64,000 bases of DNA. It comes from Amphimedon queenslandica. Lineage: Eukaryota > Porifera > Demospongiae > Haplosclerida > Niphatidae. Shown here one piece after another: positions 22,740-34,254 of the stretch; position 1 is the stretch's first letter, and every line of letters starts with the position of its first letter. The position numbers and the translations under genes are program-made. The notes under the pieces are model-generated. The model made no database searches. It saw only the letters and a list, made by a program, of their open reading frames with translations, and had not been told where the DNA came from. Location of the stretch: positions 88,296 through 152,295 of the forward strand of contig NW_003546412.1 of assembly GCF_000090795.2 (NCBI RefSeq), written 5' to 3'.

Positions 22740-24090
22740 ATTATTATAGAACTTTATACTGTGTTAATAATATTTTCGTGGCAATGTAACACAAGAATAA
22801 TTACTAATTATTGTACTGGGACTGAAAAAGTGGTGTGGTTATGAATTGAGTATCAATAAGTCCAGGGATAAACGAAGCTATTCAGGATGGCAATGGTCTG
22901 TACCTAATGACTTGTGCCTTAGCAAAACAATGAATGACTTTGTTTTTTGCTCTAGGATATGTGAATTTATGCATTTTGTTCTTTGTAATAAATTCTGTGT
23001 AGAGATAGTAGAGATGAGTAGTGTAGACAGCATAATCTGAAGGAACTCTCTCTAGCTGCGACAGTAGCATATCATGTTGCTTTTGTACGCCTCCGAGTAC
23101 AGAGTACAGTCCAAGATAGAAAAAGACTGTATGCTGTAGTCTTATGGGTTACAATGTACCAAGGGCTTTCAACACTTGTCTTCATCCTCATGTGTAATGA
23201 CTTTTGCAGATTCCTTTTACACACAACTTTCAGCGCTATGCAAACGCTACTAATACTATCAAGTGTAATGTCCAGCTATTGAAAATAGCGATCGCTCCTC
23301 TTTAAGATGGCCACATCTCTTTTGTCAAATCTCTATTGATGCCACTTAAGAGCTTCCTAACAGTAGATATCTGTCATCATTTGCTTTCCTCGCCTCTGTC
23401 AAAAATAATTCTAACACTAAGCAAAGGTTCATTGTATCATCAACAGTCATTACATCATGATGAATGGGCTCCTTCCGCTACCACTTAATTCTCTCTTAAA
23501 TCCAAGATAAAAAAGTGGTGACAGCCCACTTTGCAGAATGCTTTGCATCGTCTGATATTACTCCCACTTTTGTTTTTTTTAAATTTCCTGTTTTGTGGGA
23601 GAAGTAAAATGTCTGGTCTTAAGTGACAAAGAGAGGCACCTTTTCTTCAGAGTAGGAGAACTGTCACCACTCTATCTCTGCCATTGCCATGACTTTGGTA
23701 TCACCAAGTGCTTAAGTACTTATCACATGAGCAGTGGCGTGATGATACGCGATGCACTAACACAATCACGAATTAATTACAGCACAGTAATTAGTTCTGT
23801 ATTGGCTATCTCGATTCTACTCTTTGTGCTGCTATTGCCATACAGCTCTTTTAATGCGCTATAACTATTTTAGTGCCGAAATACGTTTTGGGTGGGGTCG
23901 TTCCATGATTATCTACTCACTTATTGTCCAAAAGGGATTCATATCGCTACAACAAATGAGAATGGATCATTTTACTGATACTGATTTAAAGTGATGTTTA
24001 TAGAGTTAAATGTTAAAAGACCTCATACGAGTAAGTGGTATATCTTTGACATTCAAAGACTAGATAGATGTTCACTATTCAAAGCCTTCG
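22740..24090. other. No recognisable gene
   Basis: Frames such as 22846-23040 (plus), 22882-23070 (minus) and 23595-23864 (plus) overlap or carry no motif known to me. No repeat borders were seen. Confidence 0.4.
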
Positions 24091-24107
24091 TTGAGGAAAC
24101 ATACTAG

Positions 24108-24352
24108 CAGGGCTGCCAATAGGCTACAAGGGGCCAAGGGCAAAGGCTTTGATGGGGCCCCTACTAATACAAATGGCCCTCATTGATAAGAGTGATTGGC
24201 GCAGCAAAAGTTACATTGAAAGAGTTGTCATAATTCATTATTATTCTCCGTAAAAACCATGCACACTTGATTTCTGACCAGAGGCTTTGGGCCTGCCTTT
24301 GATTGGGGACCCAAGGCAAATGCTCCACCTGCCCCACCTATTGGCAGCCCTG
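24108..24352. mobile_element. hAT-type MITE, 245 bp, with 8-bp target-site duplication
   Basis: The terminal inverted repeats are perfect over CAGGGCTGCCAATAGG. The flanks are CATACTAG (24100-24107) and CATACGAG (24353-24360), an 8-bp duplication with one mismatch. CAG-starting ends and an 8-bp duplication are the hAT signature. The interior is purine/GC-richer (GGGGCC runs) and has no coding capacity, so it is non-autonomous. Confidence 0.85.
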
Positions 24353-24799
24353 CATACGAGTTTGCTCAAGTGCACAAGGCGGAGATGCAGAAAAATCAAG
24401 TAGACATAGAACAATTTAATTCAATTTTGTGTATCATTACTGTAATTTTATATCAAGTGTAGGTTGAAGGAACCAGTTGAAAAATGTCAATATGTAAGGT
24501 TCCAGATGATTATGGTAGACATTTTTCTGGATGGTGATGAGGTAGATGATGAGCAGAAAGACAATCTTGCGACAGCTATTGATGTCATTTTTCCATCCAC
24601 TTTCTTGAAAATTTTGAAGTGTCTAGAATGACTTTTGATACCATAAAGTAACTTTTAATTATTGGTACAAAGCATTGCAATTTTAACACTTGGCAAATTT
24701 TGCACAAAATATTGTGATTTTAGAAATGTCCAGCCACACTCCTAATTATTAATTAAAGTTAAATAACTAAAATGAAAGTGTACACTTGATAATAGTCTG

Positions 24800-25745
24800 T
24801 CATATCCTCAGTTACAATAAGTAGAAATGGTCTCTGGTTGTAGAATTGTTGTACTATCCAACAACCCTATGATTTCCATCCATGATGGTGCCATCTGGAG
24901 AGGTAATAGCCATGTTATCAGAAACACATTTAATGGGAACAGATTGTGACCCTTACTCATAGTAAAATTACCAACAAACACATAAGAAGATGGAGTTTGG
25001 TCTGAGTTCATTATCAGCTGACATGGGATTTGATACTCTTCATTTTATTAACAATATTTTAGAGACTCTACATTCATCATAAAATCCATGTAGTACTGGT
25101 TGTCATCCAGTGGTTGTAGCTCTCCTAGTGTACCACATTCTTCGATAGACTGATTGTGCCCAGGTACAAGGAAATGTGAAGTGCTGAAGATGCCTTGTTG
25201 AAGAAGGGTTTGAAGGGTTGAAGAAGCGACACTTGTCACAACATTATTGTTCACAACTTTTCACCCTCAAAGCTTTTAAAAATCAAGCAACATTTCATCT
25301 AAATCTAGTAGAAGTGTAGGCCGGCCTTTGAAGACTGTGCTGAAATAATAATTACAGGTTGAAGATAAGTTCTTTTTCTCCACCATTCTAGTTCTTGTTG
25401 ATAAAATTTCTTGAAGTACCTCACAGTGCTCTCAGCTAAGTTGGGAAATTCTTTAAGAAAGCCTTTTCTTACTCTTTCATTTCCACTTTCAAGTGCATAT
25501 TTACCTATTTTTGCTCTACTTAATGCTTTATAAGTGGTTTAACTTCCACTGCTGCCTCGGCTTTTCCTGGCAGGTGGTCCTTCTTGTGCTGGTGATTCGA
25601 GAGATTGTCATCATAGTCATCATACTCTACTATCTCTAGTCCAGGTTCTTGAAGAGTTGGGAAGCTAGTACTAGCTGGTGCCCTTGTTCTATTATCAGTT
25701 TCATGCTCAGGCACTGCCACCGTTCTGGAACCGGGAAATTTTCAG
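24800..25745 (-). pseudogene. Pogo/Tigger-like DDE transposase relic
   Basis: Minus-strand order: an N-terminal segment with acidic run EIVEYDDYDDNLSNHQHKKD (25635), KIGKYALESGNERVRKGFLK and EFPNLAESTVRYFKKFYQQE (25510-25400, HTH region), GRPTLLLDLDEMLLDF (25325-25275), a second helical segment, then LIMNSDQTPSSYVFVGNFTM (25020-24960) and a DDE continuation LLPLQM (24920). The NxDQTP block holds the first catalytic Asp of the DDE_1 superfamily (pogo, Tigger, jerky); the equivalent Trp-Asp is replaced by Ser-Asp here. The C-terminal catalytic half is missing. Multiple stops make it a relic. Confidence 0.7.
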
Positions 25746-25876
25746 TCAGCTTCAAGGTCTTGCTTTCTGAGTTTCACATGCATGCATGGGGCTGGGTCAA
25801 AATTTAAAAAAAATCTAAAATTCTAAAGTTTTTGGTAATTATATTTTTAACTTTTTAAGAGAGCCCAAGTCCAAAA

Positions 25877-26468
25877 ATGGAGCTTCATTATGTTTTCTCT
25901 TCTGGATTGAGAGGATGTCAGAATATAGCTGGAAGGCTATGTATGGGACACCTGGTGGATTTGGGTCCAGCCTTCTCTTGTCCTATTACACAAGTCAGAC
26001 TAGGCATTTCCTGTAAAACTGTGATGGGCAGAAGCAGTTCTATGACTCATGGAGTTTCATATGGTTTCATTTCCTTTAAGATACTATGTCACACAAGAAG
26101 TTTATGTCGTTTTAATTGAATTTTTTATGACGTGCACTTTTTTACCTGTTTTTAAAACTTTTGGGACTATTGTAATAAGAAATGACAGAGACCTGTGGAA
26201 GCCAATGCAATATATCAGTGATCTTAATTCCTTCTTGTTTCTTGTAAGTCCTATGATCAGCAAGTGTTTGGCATCACAACAGTACAAAAACAGCTTGTTT
26301 GGACTGAGCAGAAATAAGTTAAGCTACTCAGCAGACTCCACTGCTTCAGCAACTGAAAATATCACTGAAATGAAAGTGTGGGGCTCAATCAAGTTCTTCA
26401 GTAGCAAACAATGCAAACTCAACTGGATGCCGGCAACTCCTGGAATAGAGAAAACTCATCAACACTGA
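25877..26468 (+). CDS. Unrecognised overlapping plus-strand ORFs
   Basis: Two frames (25877-26119, 26049-26468) follow each other with overlap and could be one frameshifted reading frame of about 190 codons. The second is hydrophobic at its start (LIEFFMTCTFLPVFKTFGTI) and Ser/Lys-rich later. I recognise no domain. A chance origin is possible. Confidence 0.2.
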
Positions 26469-26469
26469 G

Positions 26470-27430
26470 TGATCACGGAACCCTACAGCAAATATATTTG
26501 TAATGCATAACATAAAATAATGCCGCAACAAAGTATGTTATTTCATAATAATTGTGCATTCCTTATATTGTATGTAAAACTCTCACTTTAGATGCCTCAG
26601 ATGGGTCCTTCTTCTACCAGTAAAATAGGAGCTTACAACGAAATAAGACCAATGGCCACCTTTATGTATAGTAAAATGCCACACCTACCCAAAAGTCATG
26701 AATATAGTCAATGCAGTCATGTAACTTCCCGTTTTTCACTTCCAATCACGTAAAATTGTTTTTATTCATAAGCAAGGTAAACTATATTCATAGCATGGTT
26801 AATGATATTCATGGATCATATTCATTATTGCAATAACTATATTCATAGCAAAACATTAATTGTGTGACTTGCAAACAATTTTTTGAAAAATAATGTAAAA
26901 TAAATAGAATTATTAATGAGAAAAATACCACATCAAGTTATAGAAAAATAGCTGTGCTATTTAAGGCAATCAGTAATGGCGACTTTCCCAGTAACTTATT
27001 GGTTAAAATCTATGCTTTGAAAATACTGCCACATACTAGGCAAATGAGAACATCATGCTTAGCAACTGAGTCTGGAATGAGAAAAGGGAGATAAAATCAC
27101 CTAGTTAAAAGAAGTAAGTTCTTACAGAATCAGATGAAATGGAGCAACTATTATTAAAATTATTTTAACTTTAATAAATTATGATAAATAAACTGTACAT
27201 TTTAAAAATTTGAAAACACTAGAAGTTGTAAAACTTTTCTTTCCTTAAAAGTGGTATTGAACAAAAACAAAAAATAGAGTCGTTTTTACCTTAACGTTAT
27301 TGTAGTAATTGTTTGTCTACAATCCAAATTTCATTAGAATTGTGTGACTTTTTCAGAAGTTAGTTACTGCTTGCTTGTATTGCAGTGATGGTGTGACTAC
27401 AGTAAGTGTATATTAATTTCATTCCAATGT
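26470..27430. other. No gene seen
   Basis: Very AT-rich. ATATTCAT-type repeats occur around 26695-26860 (several copies of CTATATTCATAGCA), without a defined element. Confidence 0.5.
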
Positions 27431-27433
27431 ATT

Positions 27434-27918
27434 ATTATATTGGTGGTAGCCTATATGCAGCTGGAGGTTGATTTTTCAAAATGGCGAACAAATTTATAAT
27501 TTTCAAATTATTATACCTCTTACCTTACCCTTTGGGGCCTTATAAATGGCTTACATGAGTTCTCCTTCATTAAGCAATTCTCCTGGTACCTTTAAAGTGG
27601 ACCGCAATGTAGTAGGAGCAATTCTGGATAATAGGCCCAAATTTAAATTTCTGCAAGATACTTCTGACAATTTCCTTCTCCTTTCACTTTCTTCTATACA
27701 CCAGATAACCTTTTAATCTATAGAACAGCTCAAGGTGACTTTCACATCATTTCTTGGAGCGTGACACAAGGACTACGAAGGTACTTTACATATCTTGATC
27801 AATCTTGTACAATTATAAACTTGTTATTTGTGGGTGATATCACCGCCCCTTAAGATTAGTTGCCATTTTGAAACTTAATGCCCATGCTTAGAGTTGTCAT
27901 AGTGACTGCACTTGGATC
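27434..27918 (-). repeat. Interspersed repeat family A, copy 2 (inverted)
   Basis: Reverse-complement relative of 16-507 over nearly its full length. Landmarks are GGTACCTTTAAAGTGGACCG, CAATGTAGTAGGAGCAATTC, ATAGGCCCAAATTTAAATTT and CCTATATGCAGCTGG near the hairpin end. It lies just upstream of the Helitron. Confidence 0.75.
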
Positions 27919-30900
27919 AAATTGTGCTATTCTTTTCTTTCTCTGCATACTTGTTTAGCTGTGCACAGACAAGAAGATTACCAGTTCTTAAAAGAGCCAA
28001 TAGGTAAAATAATTATAAAATAATTCTATCAAATGAAGTTTGTTTTATTACATAGTGAAGTATAATCTTAAAAAGCAGAGCCGTTAGAGTGAAACATTAT
28101 TTTTACACCTGCTGAGTTTTGCCACAAGTTTGGGCATCTATACTTAAGCCAGAGCACTAGAATTCAGTGCATTGTGTTATACTGCTGGTATTAGATATTG
28201 AGATAAGTCTATACAGTTATTTTTAAAATGATAAGCAGTTGTTTACTTGTAGCTCCTGCATACAGGTGCTGGGTGTTTTTGTATTTACTTGTTATTTTAA
28301 TTGTAAGTATAATTATTGTGCTGTTACTTGTAAAAGAAGGAAGTAGAAAAAGGAGGAGTGTCTTAACTGCGGCTAAATCTAAAAAAGATTCTCCAGATTT
28401 ATAAAAATTGAAAACAAATGGATGGTTTTATGGCTGAGAACAGGTCCTATGCCAGACCATACTATATAAGGCAGTGTAACAGGCTTAAAAGTAAAGTAAG
28501 AATTGCATACAAGATAGCTAAAAAGTATAAGCTTGGGTATTTAAAAAAATTCCATGCATTGAACACAGATTATATTGCGAAAAAGTAAAAATTGGTATAA
28601 GAAGAACGAGGATAATAATGTTAGTAAGTCAATTGATTATTCAATAAATTGCTACAATGTAAATCCTGCACCTAAAAGGTTAAAGTCCTTAAAATATTCA
28701 CAAAAAATATTTTCTCAAAACCCTCTAAAGAATGACATCTCAGAAATGGTACCAACAAAATCCTGGCCAACAAAAACAAAGTTCTTGGAACCGGTATTAC
28801 AAGAATAGAGATGCAATATTATATGTAACAAAAGATAAATTTTTAAAATTTCATCCTTCTCATAATGAAATGGATAAATTAAAGATAGCACTAAATAAGG
28901 AAAATAAAAGGCATCGAAATAAAGATTACAAACGTAACCATGGTCAAATATTATTTAGATTATGTCCTTATAACTCATTTGCTACACCAAAGAGTGAAGC
29001 GAAGGAATATAATTTTACTAAAATTAGAGAAGCATTATATTAATGCCCTGATATAGTTAATGATTTCTTGCCATCATGTATGAAAGGCGTCAATTTTGAG
29101 AACACATTATATGACAGGAAATGTAATGCTGCAGCAAGTATATTGTTAGAATCAGTTTTGAAAAACCGATCGCACAAAATTGGCTAATTGATAAGTGAAC
29201 CAAATGGCTTTAGGTAATTGAAGTTGAATAGCTTTAGTGATTTTGGTGAGCAATGTCACACGAAAAATAATGAGCATTATATTAATAAATTAGCATATTT
29301 GTGTTCTAATGATAATTCTGATAGCAAATTAGATAGTTAAATTGCAATCCCTGTTGATACAAATGGCATCTGTTATGTAGCAGGGATTGTTGATGTGTCA
29401 TGTAATAATAGAGTAGAAGAATGTAATAATGATAGTGACTCTGAAGATGAAACTTACAAGTAAGAGAAAGCCTACCAACAAATTGCACTGTAGAGGCAGG
29501 TGCAAGCCATTATTACAAAGTAACGTTACTGCTATCATTGAAGTTAGACAATATTTGATAAACCCAGTCAAGAATTGAGGAAACATTTATATGTATGTGA
29601 TAATTGTCCTAATAACCAATATATCAGAAGATCCTTGCATGTTGAAGAAATAGATCAAGTGCAGAACATGATTTCTGTGATAATCCTAATGTAACAGTAA
29701 TTGTTAGAAAAGATGAAAATGTTAAAAAATATTTAAAATATTCAGAAACTGTTTGCGAAATGATAGACATTCCTCTTTTGTGTAGTAGTAATGATACTAA
29801 ATGTAAAAGTATGCTGCATATTTTATGCAATGCATCTGTTCTTTACCTTTGTTGAGACCCCTTTTGAAACATTTTTATGTTGCTAGAAATGCCCATTTAA
29901 CATTAGATATCATTGACTCTTCCCTTGCTGATGGTGATGCAGCACAATTGATAAATTAAAAAAATTAATGAAGCTGATGAGACTGAATTTGATGTGCATT
30001 ATGCTATAAATGATGGTGAAGAAGAAGACCCATTTAGAAAACCAAATGTAGGTGCTGTACTTTATTTTCAGTATTCAGATGCTACTGATGAATTTAAGAA
30101 AGCTTTTGTCTCATCAGGCTGTTAATGCTTGTTGTAGCTGTGAGGTTCTTTTAAGAAAAAAGTCTGTGACAGAAGCTAAAAATTTAGATAGTGATGTTTG
30201 GAATTTAGATTACATTAGAGAGAATGATCCTACAGCATTAAATAAAGTTATGTATATTTCTAATCATTGTAAACCTATTATTAGGAAAAATGAAGTTTCA
30301 AGCACATGTGCTCAATGGAAAAAAGTGTGAGCCACTACCCAAAAAAAGGAAAATTTAAATCCTTTGAGTTGCCAGTTAATACAGAGAGCCAAATGTTTTC
30401 AGACAATTGTTCGGCTAAGCACACACACCTTAAAAGTGCCTACCTATAATTTTTGGAAGGCTCTTAAAGGTGCAACATTTATTAGAAAAAACAATGGAAA
30501 CTTTAAATGAGGTTGGTCTAAATTCTAATCTTTTGCCTAATCCAGTACTTTATATTGTTATTAATGGACAGCCTACTAAATCAAATAATGTCTGGCGCAG
30601 CCTAGTTGATGTAAAGAAAATAAAAGCAGCAATAAGAAAATTAAAAGAAATAAATTGGCTTTATAGAAGTGTAGACGATAATTCTACTAATGAATTGTCT
30701 AAAAATGTTATACAAGTAGTTAGCAATACTACTTGTAAAATACTTAAAAAAGCTAGATTTAAATGGCCTTTGGGCATACAACATTAGAAATCTTGACAGT
30801 AAAATTGTAACAGGTTATGATATCAGTCAATAGAAATTAATAAATGTAGAAGAAGTGCCTATTGACAATAGACAAGAGCATCTTGATTTGTTACACTTTC

Positions 30901-31006
30901 CTACTTTTTTTTAACTGGACAATATAAAGAGCATCATCCCAGACAAAGCAGACTTTATCATTTAGTGAATACATAAAATCAAGACTTAAATGAAGATATC
31001 AAATTT

Positions 31007-31356
31007 TTCCCCCAGGTCGTCCTATACTTGATTTCACCTATGTGCGATGTATATTTGTATCTCAACACTTACATTTCTTCTATACACATTGTATTGGAGA
31101 AATAACAAGCCTTAGCAACCACCCACCCATGCTTTGTAAGTGGGTGTGGTCACGGCAAACAAAATGGTGGTTTGTACATGGGACAAAGTTATGAGCTTTC
31201 TAACAGGGAAAGAACATAGATATACTTTCTAAAGTCTTTTCTGGAAGCATTAGAAGGTAGAGAGAACCTTCATAAGTCTTAATAAGAATTCAGCTGTACT
31301 TGCAAGGTGGTGAAAACAATTATAGGAATATTTTTACACCTGTTACGCTTGTTTAG
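31007..31356 (-). mobile_element. Family B element inserted in the Helitron
   Basis: Inverted copy of 983-1371. It interrupts the Helitron frame between the segment ending about 31005 and the YFLHYYRLKI-like segment resuming near 31370. The left border is CCCCCAGGTCGT, the half-hairpin that is complete in copy 1. It is non-coding. An unambiguous target-site duplication was not found. Confidence 0.7.
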
Positions 31357-31645
31357 AAATCATTCTTATTTTCTGCACTATTACAGATTAAAAATTAACA
31401 AGGCCTGAAAAACTGGCATATATAATTTCTTAAAAACTAGAGGCAATGTTGGTCAAACTGTTGCTGAAGTATTAGAAATAATTAGTGTTTTAGATGAAGA
31501 ATTTGAGGGCAATTTAAGTACCATGTTGGCTCCAATGATTGCTGAATATGGCTCAGCAACACTTTTCCTAACATTAAGTTGTGCTGAATACAATTTAGCT
31601 AATATAGTGCAATTTCTTTAAGAAAAGTGAATAATGGCACAGCTA

Positions 31646-32064
31646 TATAGACCAGTTGGTGCTAAGTATATTCATAGCAATTTAAGTATATTCATAGCAA
31701 TTTAAGTATATTCATTGTGATGCCGTAAATAAAGTAAAATTTTTCTTCCGCCATTTTGGAGTCCTACTTCCAATGGTTGTCTATGGAGCGATCATGATAA
31801 GAGCTTTTTCTCAAATAACTGCTGTATTTATTCGTTACAGCAATATTGCTAATGCTTACTGCCCATCATTCAGTGTCTGGAGTTGGCTCATGGACTTTAA
31901 TAAGTCCCACTAGAAGATATACAAGCAAAGATATTACTTTCTCTCATTCTACTCTTAGTAAGTAAGACTCCAAAATGGCAGTAGGAAAATTTTACATTAT
32001 TTAAGGTATCACAATGAATATACTCAAAATTTTATGAATATACTTAGCACCAACTGGTCTATAG
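31646..32064. mobile_element. MITE of 419 bp with 31-bp perfect terminal inverted repeats
   Basis: Both ends begin TATAGACCAGTTGGTGCTAA and continue GTATATTCATA without mismatch. It splits the Helitron frame between a KKVNNGTAI-like piece and SRLCTEDPVSILRQYSHKFK (resuming near 32070). A 20-bp tandem (AAGTATATTCATAGCAATTT, about 2.5 copies) lies next to the left end. No coding capacity. The terminal TATA may include the duplicated target. Confidence 0.85.
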
Positions 32065-32149
32065 TATTTCTAGATTATGTACTGAGGATCCTGTTTCAAT
32101 ATTGCGACAATATTCGCACAAGTTTAAGGAAATCTTTAATATAGTTATT

Positions 32150-32830
32150 CTCTAGAGAGGTGTTCTACGCAAAGTAGAACATTATGTTAAAAAAATGTCG
32201 AATATGTGAAGCACCTCATTATCGCATCTTCCTATAGATTGAAAATTCTCCTGTTGTTGGCATCGATAGTCCAAAAGAAGTCTGTTCTTTCATACAAGGC
32301 AGGATAACGTGTCATATACCAGATAGTAAAATGTCGCCAGATTTAAATTTCTTGGTAACCAAATAACAAATGTACAAGTGCAGCAAATACTGCAAACAAA
32401 ATATTAAAGGTGACAAGGCCAACGTATCTAGATGCCAATTTGATTTTCCTAGAGCGGTACAAGACAATATTTGCATCAATGATGTTGAAAATAGCTTGAA
32501 ATCATGCAATAAAATATATTTTCTCAAACAAAATTGAAAAGAAGTTCGAGTCAACGACTATAATCCTTTACTGTTGAAATTGTGGCGTGCAAATATGGAC
32601 TTGCAATACATAGCAGAGAGGAGTTTTTTCTTAACTGAGTATGTTACTGGATATGTCACTAAGCAGAAGAGTCATGCACAGGACTTATGGGATGAAGTCG
32701 GCAGCTGTGACATCATATACAGCAGGCTTTGGAAAATTGGCCAAAAATTACTTCGAGCCACAAAAGTAGGACTATATGAAGCTAGCAATCTTCTTCTCGG
32801 TCAAAGTTTAAACATGAAATCAATAACCAT
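32150..32830 (+). pseudogene. Helitron Rep domain segment
   Basis: The two-His motif region reads EAPHYRIFL followed by a stop (32211-32238). In active elements this is HYHVLLW-like, so the second His is Arg (codon CGC, 32223-32225) and the Trp is TAG. Downstream QGRITCHIPDSKM, CSKYCKQ and NDYNPLLLKLWRANMDLQYI lead into the catalytic-tyrosine motif YVTGYVTK (32640-32663), where both tyrosines and the Lys are intact. Next follows LYEASNLLLGQSLNMKSIT. Thus metal binding is lost while the nucleophiles survive. Confidence 0.8.
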
Positions 32831-33643
32831 ACACTACGGTAATGTGTAGTTGCCTCATAAAAGGAGCAGAAAAATCAAAAACTATTTATTTTTAACGAAA
32901 ATGGATTGGTCTTTGAAAGACATTTATAATCCTAGCATATTTCAAGACTTTTATCAAACGCGACCGAAATTACAAATTTGGCAAAATAGGAGAAAATGGA
33001 GAAGAGAATACTTACTTCGATCAAAGCCAGTCCTTTCTAACCATAGGACCCTATGCAAGAAGCAGAAAGAGACAAATTTTATTACTTGCTAATATTTTTA
33101 TTTGTGCCTGGAGACAAGAGCACACTTGTAATGGAAGGAGACACAATGGAAGAAGCTTTTAGGTGTCACAGAGAAGCATCTATATGTGGCATTAAATATC
33201 ATTTCAACAAACTATGGAAATTATTACAACCTGAACGTAATTGGAAGGTATTTGTCGATGCAAGAAATAAAGTTTGTTTCATTTAAGAACTTCTTGATAA
33301 CAAGAAAGGTGATGAGCCTCAAATACTTGGTGAAATAATGGAAGCAGTGGCTGATATGGCTGACATGCACATAATTGTACCTAATTTAACATTAGAGCAA
33401 TGAGAGGCAATGCTTAATGTAGATTAAAAAAGATTTTTTAAATAAAATTATGAGTCTTTTTATAAGTGAAAAAGAACATGAAGACTCATTAGAGAAGGAC
33501 TTTTCGAAACAACTTAGATTTGATAATTTAAAACCGCTAAAAATGTTTATTAGTGGTGTACTAAACTGGTAAATCATTTTTTAAAAGCAATAAAATGCCT
33601 AGTAGACGACATATGGCTTCCAAAAAGTGGAAAAATTATCTGT

Positions 33644-33710
33644 GCCTACATTAAATGTGGCTATAGCTGTTGGTGCTACAGGAACAGCTATAGCCACATT
33701 TGATGTAGGC
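33644..33710. repeat. Near-perfect inverted repeat inside the helicase coding region
   Basis: Two 28-nt arms (33644-33671 and 33683-33710) pair with a single mismatch around an 11-nt loop (GGTGCTACAGG). The arms fall exactly on the motif Ia codons. Arm core: GTGGCTATAGCTGTT versus AACAGCTATAGCCAC. Confidence 0.9.
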
Positions 33711-33878
33711 GTACTAACAATACATAAATTAATTCAGCTACCAATAGTGCATGAGGGAAAAACAGATGGATATTGGGCTTTGAGTAAAGAAGCTCAGAAA
33801 AGGATAAAAATGACATAAAAATTTAAAAATCATAATTGTAGATGAGGTTTCTATGGTATGCAATCTAAATCTAGCATA

Positions 33879-34254
33879 CCGTGTATCTGGTAATTTTCAT
33901 AGGATAAAATTTTTAAACAAAAAAATTATGTATTTTTATTTTTGCACAGTTGTTCCTGTCCGAAAATTAACAACATACAGAATTTTAAGATCTTATAAAG
34001 GATCCCACAAAGCATCTCTGCTTGAGAAGCTACCATGCTTATTAGACCAACTGCTGTAGGAGACTATGAGACATACATATATTGGAAGAAACAAAGTAGT
34101 GCCATTTTGTGATGATAGTGCCATGTGTCTTGACAATGTACGTGGCATCTGCATGCAAAACTTACGCATAAATAAATAAAATTTCATGAATTTAGTTTCG
34201 CACAAAGCCATGCATCCAAAAATTAAATACAGACGAAAATTTCCAGATATACGG
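33879..34254. mobile_element. TA-flanked (Tc1/mariner-like) MITE, 376 bp
   Basis: Ends are CCGTGTATCTGGTAATTTTC on the left and the reverse complement of GAAAATTTCCAGATATACGG on the right. Each is bordered by TA (33877-33878 and 34255-34256). Removing the element and one TA rejoins the helicase reading frame exactly between NLAY and MRLEDKF. It has no coding capacity of its own. Confidence 0.85.
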
